A stretch of DNA of 64,000 nt from WRGA01 sp031553395 (GCA_031553395.1 JAVBLR010000006.1:186001-250000), one strand, 5' to 3'; numbered from the stretch's first letter, positions 8,456 through 16,700 are shown. Notes: a model not told the origin generated them from the sequence alone. Made by a program: numbers and translations.

Positions 8456-9601
8456 ATGAATGGAATAATACTATATCAACCCGAAAAAATCGTTTTCGGG
8501 CCGGAAACCGTTAAACAATTACCGTCGGATTGTAAAGAAGCCGGATATAAAAACGTGCTGTTTGTTACGGCAGTGCCTCTTCAAAAAACGGTAGATGAAT
8601 TATCGGCTGCATTAAAAGAGTCGGGTATCGATACTCAATCGTTGACGTATTCATTCGGAGAGCCTACGATTGATTATTTCGAAGAATTGTTGAAGTCGAC
8701 CAAAGCGTATGGCCCGGATTGTATCGTCGGAATCGGTGGAGGAAGTGTGCTTGATACGGCAAAATTATTGGCAGCGATGGCTGATAAGAATGAAAGTGTA
8801 CGCCGGTTTTTTGGAAAAAATCTGCTGCCCGAGCGAAACATCAAACTTATTTGCATACCTACTACGTCGGGAACAGGTAGTGAAGTGTCACCCAATGCCA
8901 TTCTTTTAGACGAAAAAACAAACGAAAAAATAGGAACGATCAGTCCGTTTCTTATACCGGATGCTTGTTATATTGATCCTTGTCTTACAGTGGGCTTGCC
9001 GCCTTCCATTACTGCCGAAACGGCAATGGATGCATTGTCTCATTGTATCGAGGCATATACGAACAAATTCAGTCACCCGATCGTTGATAATTATGCATTG
9101 GCAGGTATTCGTTTTATTACGGCAAATTTGGAAGCTGCATATAAAGACGGAAGCAATTTGGATGCTCGCGCGGCATTATCGCTGGGCAGCATGTATGGAG
9201 GTTTGTGTTTGGGGCCGGTTAACACTGCTGCGGTTCATGCATTGTCATACGGATTGGGAGGAAAATACCATGTTGCTCACGGATTGGCAAATGCCATGTT
9301 ATTGCCGGGTGTCATGAAATTCAATTTGGAATCCGATATCGAGAAATATAGACAAATAGCATTGGCTGCAGGAATAAAAGACGGATCTTCTCCCGAAGAA
9401 ACAGCTCGGAAAGGAATTGAGCGGATTGCCGAGATTGCCGTAAATTGCGGTATCCCTCAAACACTATCGGCCATAAACGTATGTAAAGACGATGTCGAAG
9501 AATTATCCGATTTGGCAATGAATGTTACTCGTTTGCTGACCAATAATCCGCGTGAAGTAAAAAGAGAAGACGCGATAAATATTTTCAGTTCAATGTTCTA
9601 A
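8456..9601 (+). CDS. Iron-containing (group III) alcohol dehydrogenase
   Basis: 381 residues. The nucleotide-binding GGGSVLDTAK lies at 94-103, and the four metal ligands are all present: Asp192, His196 (MDALSHCIEAY), His261 and His275 (HVAHG). The family includes lactaldehyde reductase FucO and various aldehyde or hydroxy-acid dehydrogenases. In a deoxyhexose pathway it could reduce lactaldehyde from the aldolase to 1,2-propanediol. Alternatively, given the PdxA and DUF1537 genes just downstream, it could act on a four-carbon acid sugar. Both roles are inferences. Confidence 0.88.
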   Translation: MNGIILYQPEKIVFGPETVKQLPSDCKEAGYKNVLFVTAVPLQKTVDELSAALKESGIDTQSLTYSFGEPTIDYFEELLKSTKAYGPDCIVGIGGGSVLDTAKLLAAMADKNESVRRFFGKNLLPERNIKLICIPTTSGTGSEVSPNAILLDEKTNEKIGTISPFLIPDACYIDPCLTVGLPPSITAETAMDALSHCIEAYTNKFSHPIVDNYALAGIRFITANLEAAYKDGSNLDARAALSLGSMYGGLCLGPVNTAAVHALSYGLGGKYHVAHGLANAMLLPGVMKFNLESDIEKYRQIALAAGIKDGSSPEETARKGIERIAEIAVNCGIPQTLSAINVCKDDVEELSDLAMNVTRLLTNNPREVKREDAINIFSSMF

Positions 9602-9605
9602 CACA

Positions 9606-9691
9606 AAGTTAAGAGTTAAGAATTAAGAGTTAAGAGTTATGCGAAACTCGGTTAAAACTCTTAACTCTTAACTCTTAACTCTTAACTCTTA
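9606..9691. repeat. Intergenic hairpin with GTTAAGA oligomer arms
   Basis: The left arm (9606-9639) is four imperfect GTTAAGA/GAATTAAGA units. The right arm (9654-9691) is five CTTAACT units. The arms pair over about 30 bases with a short GC-bearing loop. It lies between the iron dehydrogenase and pdxA-like genes, ending 5 bp before the pdxA-like start. Confidence 0.75.
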
Positions 9692-9696
9692 TAATT

Positions 9697-10719
9697 ATGT
9701 CTCCGATAATCGGAATAACAATGGGGGATCCTGCCGGGATAGGGCCCGAAATAATCGTAAAATCGTTAAGTAATCCGAATATTTACGAAACATGCAGACC
9801 GGTAGTTTTTGCAGATGCGAAAGTGATGGAAAAAGCATTGCTTATTTGCAAAAGCAATTTGAAAATACATTCGATAGGAAAGGTTTCGGAAGCTCTTTTT
9901 CAATTCGGAACAATTGATGTATATGACTTGGATAATGTCGATGTTGCGACATTGGAATACGGAAAAGTATCCGCTGCCGCGGGAAATGCCGCGTTTGAGT
10001 CTATTCGAAAAGTCATAGAACTTGCCATGTCAAAAGAAATAGATGCAACGGTAACGGCGCCGATCAATAAAGAATCGTTGAATTTGGCCGGACATCATTT
10101 TTCGGGACATACCGAGATTTATGCACATTTTACGGATACACAAAAGTATGCCATGTTGCTGGCTGACGATTCCTTGCGTGTCATTCACGTAACAACACAT
10201 GTTCCGTTGCGTAAAGCATGCGATATCATATCGAAAGAGAGAATCGTGGATGTTATCAAGTTATTGGATGCCGCGTGCAAGCAATTCGGAATTGCTCGTC
10301 CGAAAATCGGAGTGGCCGGATTGAATCCCCATGCCGGAGACGGCGGATTGTTCGGTGATGAAGATGCGTTGAAAATTCTACCGGCTGTAGAAGAAGCAAA
10401 GATACTCGGCTATGATGTCGAAGGGCCGGTTCCCGCGGATACATTGTTTTCCAAAGCCGTTCAAGGAAAGTATGACGGTTGTGTTGCGATGTATCACGAT
10501 CAGGGGCATATTCCCTTTAAACTCATGGGATTTAAATGGAACAACGAAACACAATCGATGGATAGCGTGAAAGGAGTGAATATTACTTTAGGTTTACCTA
10601 TCATTCGTACGTCGGTTGATCATGGTACTGCATTTGAAATTGCAGGCAAAGGGATTGCCAGTGAAGACGCTCTGACAATTGCCGTTGAATATGCCGTAAA
10701 AATGGCGGGAAATTCATAA
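9697..10719 (+). CDS. PdxA family dehydrogenase, probable PdxA2-type 4-phospho-threonate/erythronate dehydrogenase
   Basis: 340 residues, full length. ITMGDPAGIGPE opens the protein. The three metal-binding histidines are His168 (THVP), His212 (NPHAGDGG) and His267 (YHDQGH). PdxA oxidises 4-phosphohydroxy-L-threonine in vitamin B6 synthesis. The PdxA2 branch, paired with a DUF1537 kinase as here, oxidises and decarboxylates D-threonate 4-phosphate or D-erythronate 4-phosphate to DHAP (published for the DtnK/PdxA2 pair). The adjacent kinase and catabolic setting favour PdxA2, but a biosynthetic role cannot be excluded. Confidence 0.82.
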   Translation: MSPIIGITMGDPAGIGPEIIVKSLSNPNIYETCRPVVFADAKVMEKALLICKSNLKIHSIGKVSEALFQFGTIDVYDLDNVDVATLEYGKVSAAAGNAAFESIRKVIELAMSKEIDATVTAPINKESLNLAGHHFSGHTEIYAHFTDTQKYAMLLADDSLRVIHVTTHVPLRKACDIISKERIVDVIKLLDAACKQFGIARPKIGVAGLNPHAGDGGLFGDEDALKILPAVEEAKILGYDVEGPVPADTLFSKAVQGKYDGCVAMYHDQGHIPFKLMGFKWNNETQSMDSVKGVNITLGLPIIRTSVDHGTAFEIAGKGIASEDALTIAVEYAVKMAGNS

Positions 10720-10735
10720 ACCGGTTGAAATTTTT

Positions 10736-10743
10736 TATCTTTG
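10736..10743 (+). promoter_or_regulatory. Bacteroidota -7 box TATCTTTG before the DUF1537 gene
   Basis: TATCTTTG matches TAnnTTTG and lies 21 bp before the chosen ATG. No good -33 TTTG at 19-20 bp is visible, so this would be at most a weak internal promoter. Confidence 0.35.
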
Positions 10744-10764
10744 TGCCATAAATGTTGTAGAGAA

Positions 10765-11892
10765 ATGATTACTGTTATTGCAGATGATATTACGGGTGCT
10801 GCCGAAATCGCCGGTGTATGTTTACGCTACGGATTGTCGGTGACGTTGGATTTCGATTTATCGCACGTGCCCAAAACAGATGTGTGGGTAATTGCCACAA
10901 ATACTCGTTCGTTGAAAGAGCCTGAAGCAATCGAAGAAACTTGGGAAATCGCTCGTATTTTGCAATCAAAAAAAATCACCAATATCTTTAAGAAAATAGA
11001 CTCTGTGTTGCGGGGGCATATCATTGCGGAAATCAAAGCATTGTTGGAGTTTATACCCAAAAACAGAGTACTTATATTGCCGGCGAATCCCGAAATGGGC
11101 AGAACGATCGATCATGGCAGGTACTATATTAACGGAGAGATGTTGAGTAGGACATCGTTCGCCGATGATCCCGATTTTCCCGCACGTTTTTCTGCGGTTG
11201 ATAAAATATTGAATACGACACCGGAAGATTCCTCGTTGTTTTTGACTCCGGATCTTACCGCGATGGGAGATTATAAAGATTATGCCGGTCAACTGACGAA
11301 AGGTATTCTTCCCGCAGGTGGTTCCGTCTTTTTTGAAGCTGTGTTGAATGCTGTATATCCGGATAAGTCGCCGCATGTGAATCCGATTACCGGAGTACCG
11401 CGTGCCAAGAGCAAATTATTGATGGTTTGCGGAAGCTCGCACGAAAACAGCAAAAAGTTTGTGGAAAAAGCAGGCGTAAAAGCTTTCAGCGTTTTTGAGA
11501 TTCCTTTTCAGCTGTTGGCTGACGGACATGATTCAGTTTTAATGGAAAATTGGGTTTCCGAAATCGTGGCAGCGGTTGAAAGTAAGAAGCGGGTTATTTT
11601 GACTACGAACAAAACCCGAATACTTCCCGAAGTGTCGGAAGAAATTAAATCATTGATGACGACTGCCGTAAAAAAAGTATTTCAAAAAACGGATATAGAA
11701 GAGCTTTATATTGAAGGAGGAGCTACGACTTATTCTATTATCAAAGAACTGAATTTTTCTTCGCTTATTCCCGTGAAAGAATACTCCAGAGGTGTAGTTC
11801 GAATGCAAGTATCTTCAAAGAAGAATCTCTTCATTTCCATTAAACCGGGCAGTTATGAATGGCCGAATAAGTTGTTCGGATTAATGAAATAG
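10765..11892 (+). CDS. DUF1537 four-carbon acid sugar kinase
   Basis: The start is set at the ATG at 10765, which gives MITVIADDITGAAEIAG, the canonical N-terminus. An upstream start at 10741 would overlap the -7 box. The protein is 375 residues, a little short for the family. Motifs seen are DDITGA (substrate-domain N-terminus), KKIDSVLRGHI, and the C-terminal nucleotide-domain segments EGGATTYSII and IKPGSYEWP. DUF1537 kinases phosphorylate D-threonate, D-erythronate or 3-oxo-tetronates. With the PdxA-like gene just upstream it forms a DtnK/PdxA2-type pair feeding DHAP into glycolysis. Confidence 0.85.
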   Translation: MITVIADDITGAAEIAGVCLRYGLSVTLDFDLSHVPKTDVWVIATNTRSLKEPEAIEETWEIARILQSKKITNIFKKIDSVLRGHIIAEIKALLEFIPKNRVLILPANPEMGRTIDHGRYYINGEMLSRTSFADDPDFPARFSAVDKILNTTPEDSSLFLTPDLTAMGDYKDYAGQLTKGILPAGGSVFFEAVLNAVYPDKSPHVNPITGVPRAKSKLLMVCGSSHENSKKFVEKAGVKAFSVFEIPFQLLADGHDSVLMENWVSEIVAAVESKKRVILTTNKTRILPEVSEEIKSLMTTAVKKVFQKTDIEELYIEGGATTYSIIKELNFSSLIPVKEYSRGVVRMQVSSKKNLFISIKPGSYEWPNKLFGLMK

Positions 11893-12029
11893 AGGTTTGA
11901 TTTTATATCTTAATTGATTGCAAAGAATGAAAGAGAAATACTTGGATGTATTTGCAAAATTCATTATATTAATATTGATGCAAAATTTAAAGAATTCTGT
12001 ATCAATATTTTTCATTAAAACAATAAATT

Positions 12030-12365
12030 ATGAGTGAAATTTCAGATTGTCCAATATGCAAAATGGATAATACTTATTTTGATGGGTCGTTAAATGTTTG
12101 TCCTGATTGTGGACACGAATGGGTAGAAGGTGAAGAGCAAGAGGGGCTGGACGAAAACCAGGCAAAAGATAGCAACGGAAATATATTAGGAGATGGTGAT
12201 TCGGTTACTGTTATCAAAGATCTTCCGGTAAGAGGTTCTTCGATGGTGATTAAACAAGGAACAAAGGTAAAAAGTATTCGCCTGACAGAAAATCCCGATG
12301 AAGTGGATTGTAGAATAGATGGCAGTGGCATCGTTTTGAAAACATGCTTTTTGAAAAAGTCATAA
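12030..12365 (+). CDS. PhnA/YjdM family zinc-ribbon protein
   Basis: 111 residues. The N-terminal zinc ribbon is CPICKMD...CPDCGHEW (residues 8-30). It is followed by the PhnA domain with the DSNGN, GDSVTVIKDLPVRG and KQGTKVKSI segments. The name comes from linkage to phosphonate genes in E. coli, but the biochemical role is unknown and no phosphonate genes are nearby. It stands alone between the acid-sugar cluster and accessory genes. An imperfect hairpin (AATATTGATGCA at 11971, TGTATCAATATT at 11999) lies just upstream. Confidence 0.88.
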   Translation: MSEISDCPICKMDNTYFDGSLNVCPDCGHEWVEGEEQEGLDENQAKDSNGNILGDGDSVTVIKDLPVRGSSMVIKQGTKVKSIRLTENPDEVDCRIDGSGIVLKTCFLKKS

Positions 12366-12406
12366 TTGATACGAAAAGTTTAAAATATAAATCGAATCCT
12401 ATTCTT

Positions 12407-12961
12407 TTATTTCTTTTCCCAAATATGAATGATTTCACCAAATACATATTTGCGGTATTCGCGTGGGTCTTTATACATTTCGTTTACATATTCTTTGGCT
12501 TCCTGAGAGCAGAAATCATCGGGGTTTGGAGTAGTGATTTGGGTTAATTTACATTCGATGACTAATTTTGCCTCTTCAAAAGTTATATTACCGGAAGGGG
12601 TTTGAATACCGGTCAATTCAACTTCTTTCATTTTTTTACTGTCTCTTCCCGATTTACTTCCCAAAAAGAGGACTTGCTTCTTGTATTCATCCGGAAAGTA
12701 AGATAGCGTATACGTTTGTTGTTTCAGCATCAGTTCGAGTGTATAACGGGTAGATTGAAGAATACACCAAGTGACTGGTTTCTTAAAAAGTACCCCAAAA
12801 CCACCTCCACTGGCTGTCATGGAATTATAGCAGTCTTTTTTGCCGGCAGTAATAACTGGAAAAACTTTTCCGGCTAATGTAAATACATTATCGGAAATTT
12901 CTTCAGGGGAAACTTGTTTAAATAATTGGTCAAGATTGGTTGATGCCGAATGTTGTTTCAT
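12407..12961 (-). CDS. Flavin reductase-like (FMN-binding split barrel) protein
   Basis: 184 residues. The order FPVITAGKKDCYNSMTASGGGFGVLFKKP is that of the flavin reductase-like split barrel, with the SMTAS turn that binds FMN phosphate. The C-terminal half (CKLTQITTPNPDDF...VFGEIIHIW) closes the barrel. It is cytoplasmic with no signal peptide. It is transcribed alone and convergently with the PhnA gene. Partners and substrate are unknown; related proteins are FMN-dependent reductases or electron carriers. Confidence 0.78.
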   Translation of the reverse strand: MKQHSASTNLDQLFKQVSPEEISDNVFTLAGKVFPVITAGKKDCYNSMTASGGGFGVLFKKPVTWCILQSTRYTLELMLKQQTYTLSYFPDEYKKQVLFLGSKSGRDSKKMKEVELTGIQTPSGNITFEEAKLVIECKLTQITTPNPDDFCSQEAKEYVNEMYKDPREYRKYVFGEIIHIWEKK

Positions 12962-13076
12962 TACTTTGACATTTATATAATTTATGCTACAAACATAATT
13001 ATAAAATTGGCAAGCATATTTAAAGGATGATTTTTAATCTGTATTTTTGTAAGAACTTATAAAAATTGCAGTAAAA

Positions 13077-13499
13077 ATGGAAACACAATTATTGAAAGAC
13101 CAAGAGATATTTCCATCGGAAGAGGTCTTGAAAAATGCGCTTGGTGTTATTTATTCTGTGTACGAATCATTGATGAAAACCATTACAGGTACAGAATATG
13201 AATTAACAGCCGAATGGAATTACTACAAAGATGGCAAATCGTGGTTATGTAAAGTAATTTATAAGAAGAAAACTACTTTTTGGCTATCGGTGTGGGAAGG
13301 CTATTTTCAAACTGGATTTTATTTTACCGAAAAACATTTGGAAGGAATTGCGGCGTTAGATATTAATAAGAAAATTAAAGAAGATTTCTGTCAGGCAAAA
13401 CCTATCGGGAAACTGATTCCGATGATTTTCAGGATTTCTCAAAAAGAACAATTGGGCGACTTGTTGAAAGTAATTGAATTTAAGAAAAAATTGAAGTAA
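13077..13499 (+). CDS. DUF3788 family protein
   Basis: 140 residues. It resembles the DUF3788 family common in Bacteroidota and Firmicutes: an N-terminal PSEEVLKNALG, central EWNYYKDGKSWLCKVIYKKKTTFWLSVW, and a KPIGKLIPM segment. The function is unknown; the size and fold expectation are of a small soluble protein. A TAnnTTTG box (TATTTTTG, 13042-13049) lies upstream. It heads a run of small + strand genes (VOC, GNAT) with almost no spacing, so it is probably the first gene of a cotranscribed group. Confidence 0.7.
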   Translation: METQLLKDQEIFPSEEVLKNALGVIYSVYESLMKTITGTEYELTAEWNYYKDGKSWLCKVIYKKKTTFWLSVWEGYFQTGFYFTEKHLEGIAALDINKKIKEDFCQAKPIGKLIPMIFRISQKEQLGDLLKVIEFKKKLK

Positions 13500-13502
13500 A
13501 AA

Positions 13503-13886
13503 ATGAAAATTGACCATATAGCTATTTAGACAAACGATTTGGAACGTTCCCGTCGTTTTTATGAAACATATTTCAACGGAAAAAGCAACGAAAAGTACAT
13601 TAACGAAAAAAAGGGATTTGCTTCTTATTTCGTAAAATTTGATAGTGGTGCATCTTTGGAAATTATGCAACGGAACGATATCACCGAATGTACAGAAAAT
13701 AAGGAATTAATCGGATTGGCTCATTTTGCTTTTAGCATTGGCTCGAAAGAAAAAGTGAACGAAATGATTGAAATTTTTCGGAAGAATGGTTGCCAAATTC
13801 TTGGTGAACCGCGACTGACAGGCGATGGATTTTATGAGGGTGTTGTGGCTGACCCCGATGGAAATAAAATTGAAATTGTTGCATAA
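13503..13886 (+). pseudogene. Glyoxalase/bleomycin-resistance (VOC) family gene interrupted by an amber codon
   Basis: From the ATG at 13503, 3 bp after the DUF3788 stop, the frame reads MKIDHIAI, then TAG (13527-13529), then TNDLERSRRFYETYF. This is a canonical VOC N-terminus with a stop where Trp or Tyr is usual; TGG to TAG is one change. The rest (GLAHFAFSIGSKEKV, GDGFYEGVVADPDGNKIEIV) is intact. If translation restarted at TTG 13539, the product (115 residues) would lack the first beta strand and its metal-ligand His5. The gene may be inactive, suppressed, or the stop may be a base-calling error. VOC proteins act as dioxygenases, glyoxalases or antibiotic-binding proteins. Confidence 0.75.
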
Positions 13887-14321
13887 ATGCCAATAACAAC
13901 GATATCAAAATTTGAATATCCCGAACTTATGCAGGTTTGGGAAGCATCTGTAAGAGCAACGCATCATTTTCTGAAAGAAGAAGATATTTTGTTTTTCCGG
14001 AAAGTAATTCCCAAACAATACCTTGATGCTGTTCGTTTGTATGCCGTTCGCGATGCCGGAAATTCAATTCTTGGATTTTTAGGTGTTTCGGATGATACTA
14101 TTGAAATGTTATTTATTCATCCCGATACTCGAGGTAAAGGGCTTGGTTCTGAATTACTTGAGTATGCCGTGAATGAATTGCATTTATCTAAAGTTGATGT
14201 GAATGAACAAAATGAACAGGCCGTTGGATTTTATCTTTATAAAGGATTTTCTGTTGTTGGTCGTTCGGAATTGGACGGAACAGGAAAACCGTATCCATTA
14301 TTGCATTTGGATATTAAATGA
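13887..14321 (+). CDS. GNAT family N-acetyltransferase
   Basis: 144 residues. The acetyl-CoA loop is seen as HPDTRGKGLGSELLEYA (motif A), preceded by the EMLFI strand and followed by VDVNEQNEQAVGFYLYKGF (motif B). That makes it a close relative of YhbS/RimI-like small acetyltransferases. The start codon follows the VOC stop directly, so translation is coupled. The N-terminal VWEASVRATHHFL segment is characteristic of a putative acetyltransferase subgroup. The acceptor is unknown. Confidence 0.88.
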   Translation: MPITTISKFEYPELMQVWEASVRATHHFLKEEDILFFRKVIPKQYLDAVRLYAVRDAGNSILGFLGVSDDTIEMLFIHPDTRGKGLGSELLEYAVNELHLSKVDVNEQNEQAVGFYLYKGFSVVGRSELDGTGKPYPLLHLDIK

Positions 14322-14395
14322 AAATAACAGAAAACAGTTGGGTAGTACAGAAATATGATTTAGATTTTAGTTTTGCAAATACTTTAATAGAGTAA
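14318..14395 (+). CDS. Mini-ORF or gene remnant of 25 residues
   Basis: The ATG overlaps the GNAT stop (ATGA) and reads MKITENSWVVQKYDLDFSFA through to TAA at 14393. The composition looks protein-like and the coupling is typical of a real gene, but the frame stops before the Bro-N gene. It could be the head of a truncated gene or a short coupling peptide. No family recognised. Confidence 0.3.
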   Translation: MKITENSWVVQKYDLDFSFANTLIE

Positions 14396-14401
14396 TGAGT
14401 T

Positions 14402-15247
14402 ATGACTAAGAAAGATGCTGTCAAAATCTTTGAAGACAAGAAAGTTCGTTCTGTATGGGATGCTGATGCAGAAAAGTGGTACATTTCCATTGTGGATGTT
14501 ATAGAAGTACTAACAGAAAGCCCCAATCCAAGAAAATATTGGAGTGTGCTGAAAACAAGGCTTAAAAAGGAAGGTAGTCAGTTGGCTACAATTTGTAGCC
14601 AACTGAAATTGCAATCATCTGACGGTAAGTTTTACAAGACCGATGTAGCTGATGTTGAGCAACTTTTCCGTCTAATTCAATCTATTCCTTCGCCAAAAGC
14701 TGAGCCATTCAAAATGTGGTTAGCCGAAATTGCCCGTGAACGGTTAGCCGAAATCGATGATCCTGAATTGGGTATCGAACGGCTTATGGAATATTATCAT
14801 CGAAAAGGTTATTCGGAAAGTTGGATTAATCAACGCCTTAAATCCATTGAAGTGCGCAAGGAACTGACCGATGAATGGGAGCGCCGGGGCGTAAAGAGAG
14901 GACAGGAATTTGCTTCGCTGACCGATATTATTACCGTAAGTTGGGCAGGTATGACCACCAAACAATATAAGAAATATAAAGGCTTGAAAACCGAGAGTTT
15001 ACGCGATAATATGACGAATCTGGAATTGGTGTTAAATATGCTTGCCGAGGCATCAACCACCGAAATCTCAAAAGGAAAGAAACCACGCACTATTGTTGAA
15101 AATGCCAAGGTAGCCCAACAAGGAGGCTCGGTAGCCGCTGCTGCACGTGAAAAACTGGAATTGGAATCAGGCAAAAAAGTAGTTTCAAAACTGAATGCTA
15201 AGAACCTGAAATCAATTGAAGGAAAAGAGGATGTTATAAATGATTGA
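14402..15247 (+). CDS. Bro-N domain (phage antirepressor-like) protein
   Basis: 281 residues. The N-terminal Bro-N domain reads VRSVWDADAEKWYISIVDV, followed by ESPNPRKYWSVLKTRL. It is joined to a helical, basic C-terminal part with a KGYSESWINQRLKS segment and a lysine-rich tail. Bro-N proteins bind DNA and are typical of phage antirepressors, but stand-alone chromosomal copies are common in Bacteroidota. It overlaps the alkD-like gene by 8 bp, which ties it to the alkylation-repair function next door. Its target is unknown. Confidence 0.8.
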   Translation: MTKKDAVKIFEDKKVRSVWDADAEKWYISIVDVIEVLTESPNPRKYWSVLKTRLKKEGSQLATICSQLKLQSSDGKFYKTDVADVEQLFRLIQSIPSPKAEPFKMWLAEIARERLAEIDDPELGIERLMEYYHRKGYSESWINQRLKSIEVRKELTDEWERRGVKRGQEFASLTDIITVSWAGMTTKQYKKYKGLKTESLRDNMTNLELVLNMLAEASTTEISKGKKPRTIVENAKVAQQGGSVAAAAREKLELESGKKVVSKLNAKNLKSIEGKEDVIND

Positions 15248-15956
15248 TATGAATACAATTATTGAACAAATCCGTCAGGAATTGAAAGACAATGTTGATG
15301 AAAAAACACAACGCACGGCACAGAATTTCTTTAAAGAAGAACTCAAGGCATATGGTGTAAAAATACCGACAGTCAACAAAATAAGTAAGACGTTTTTTAA
15401 AGAAATTAAAGATAAATCCAAAGCGGATATTTTCGGATTATGTGAAAAACTTTGGCAATCGGGCAATTTTGAAGAATCAATTATAGCTTGCAACTGGTCG
15501 TACGCATTGTGCAAACAATATGAACCAGTTGATTTTAAAATATTCGAACGTTGGGTACAGAATTATGTAAACAATTGGGCTTCGTGCGATACACTGTGTA
15601 ACCACACCATCGGCGACTTTGTTGAAATGTATCCCGAATTTATTTCCTGCTTAAAAGAATGGGCAAAATCGGATAATCGTTGGACACGTCGTGCGGCTGC
15701 CGTTACGCTGATTATTCCCGCTCGTAAAGGATTATTTCTGAATGATATTTTTCAAATAGCCACAACTTTACTTCACGATAAAGACGATTTGGTGCAAAAA
15801 GGTTATGGTTGGATGTTGAAAGCTGCCAGCGAAGCACATCAGAAAGAAGTCTTTGATTTTGTAATAAAACATAAAGCCATTATGCCTCGCACAGCATTGC
15901 GTTATGCTATTGAGAAAATGCCGCTGGAAATGAAGGTCGAGGCGATGAAGAAATAG
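15240..15956 (+). CDS. AlkD-like DNA alkylation repair protein (HEAT-repeat glycosylase family)
   Basis: 238 residues of tandem ALK/HEAT-like helical repeats. The VNNWASCDTLCNHTIG segment carries the Asp corresponding to the catalytic Asp of AlkD, and DNRWTRRAAAV matches the Arg/Trp-containing DNA-contact repeat. AlkD enzymes excise bulky or positively charged N3- and N7-alkylpurines without base flipping. A second start at 15249 is possible. The stop abuts the stop of the convergent DUF5131 gene with no spacer. A second alkylation-repair locus (alkA, ada) lies 10 kb away. Confidence 0.87.
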   Translation: MIDMNTIIEQIRQELKDNVDEKTQRTAQNFFKEELKAYGVKIPTVNKISKTFFKEIKDKSKADIFGLCEKLWQSGNFEESIIACNWSYALCKQYEPVDFKIFERWVQNYVNNWASCDTLCNHTIGDFVEMYPEFISCLKEWAKSDNRWTRRAAAVTLIIPARKGLFLNDIFQIATTLLHDKDDLVQKGYGWMLKAASEAHQKEVFDFVIKHKAIMPRTALRYAIEKMPLEMKVEAMKK

Positions 15957-16700
15957 TCATCCAAAATTTATCCCTGCTTTCCGTGCTTGTGAATGTTGGA
16001 ATTGACGTTTGATATTATACAGTAGTCCATCTTTTATAAATTTTGCCCCTGTTTGTTTGAACCAAAACGAAACGTTATTTTCTACACATACATCGTGCAA
16101 TTCCATTACCCAGTCGAAATTACAGGAACGGACATTGTACCCTGATTCGCCACCTACAACTACTTGCTCCACCCACGAACCGATAGAGTAGGGGCGCAAG
16201 TCAACCCGTTCCAACAGCGGTTCACAAATAATAATTTTATGCTTAATGGGAGCTGCTTTGTAAATTGGCAAACGATAATTGGCGCGGTCTTGATTTTCAA
16301 TAGTGCAACAAATCGTTACATTATTGTAGCCATCGCCCCAATCGTCGGGCAATGATTGATGAAAGCGGTCAATGCGTTTGGTAATTATCATGAACCGTAA
16401 ATCGCTGCGAAGGCGTATTATTTCCCATGCTTCGGCACGCCATTCATCAGCATCTTCCACGAAAAAATCTGAAGTAAAACAAGTATAAACCAATGTTCCG
16501 GAAGGTATTTTGTATTCGCCGTTTCGTTTCTTTTGAACAGGCAAGTCGAAGTTTTTTGTCTTCGCCACAATCGTACTGTCAATGTTGCGCTTTGCATCGC
16601 CACGGTACACATAGCAATGTTGGCAACCTGCGCTTAGCTTATGACAGCCATGCCACAGGTTCCACATCTTCGATTTCGATTCAATGGCGTTTTTAGGCAT
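15957..16700 (-). CDS. DUF5131 family protein (phage Gp37/Gp68-like)
   Basis: 247 residues. The N-terminus WNLWHGCHKLSAGCQHCYVYRGD contains a C-x6-C-x2-C-Y cluster like that of radical-SAM or spore photoproduct lyase-related proteins. MIITKRIDRF, ICEPLLERVDL and VVGGESGYNVR follow, as in the phage Gp37/Gp68 family. It probably binds an iron-sulfur cluster; no reaction has been assigned to my knowledge. It overlaps the small upstream gene by 8 bp and runs convergent to the alkD-like gene. Confidence 0.82.
   Translation of the reverse strand: MPKNAIESKSKMWNLWHGCHKLSAGCQHCYVYRGDAKRNIDSTIVAKTKNFDLPVQKKRNGEYKIPSGTLVYTCFTSDFFVEDADEWRAEAWEIIRLRSDLRFMIITKRIDRFHQSLPDDWGDGYNNVTICCTIENQDRANYRLPIYKAAPIKHKIIICEPLLERVDLRPYSIGSWVEQVVVGGESGYNVRSCNFDWVMELHDVCVENNVSFWFKQTGAKFIKDGLLYNIKRQFQHSQARKAGINFG

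Noticed and set aside
9606..9691. CRISPR-like periodicity of the GTTAAGA repeats
   Set aside because: Units are about 7 bases with no spacers, and no cas genes are present; it is a hairpin with tandem words.
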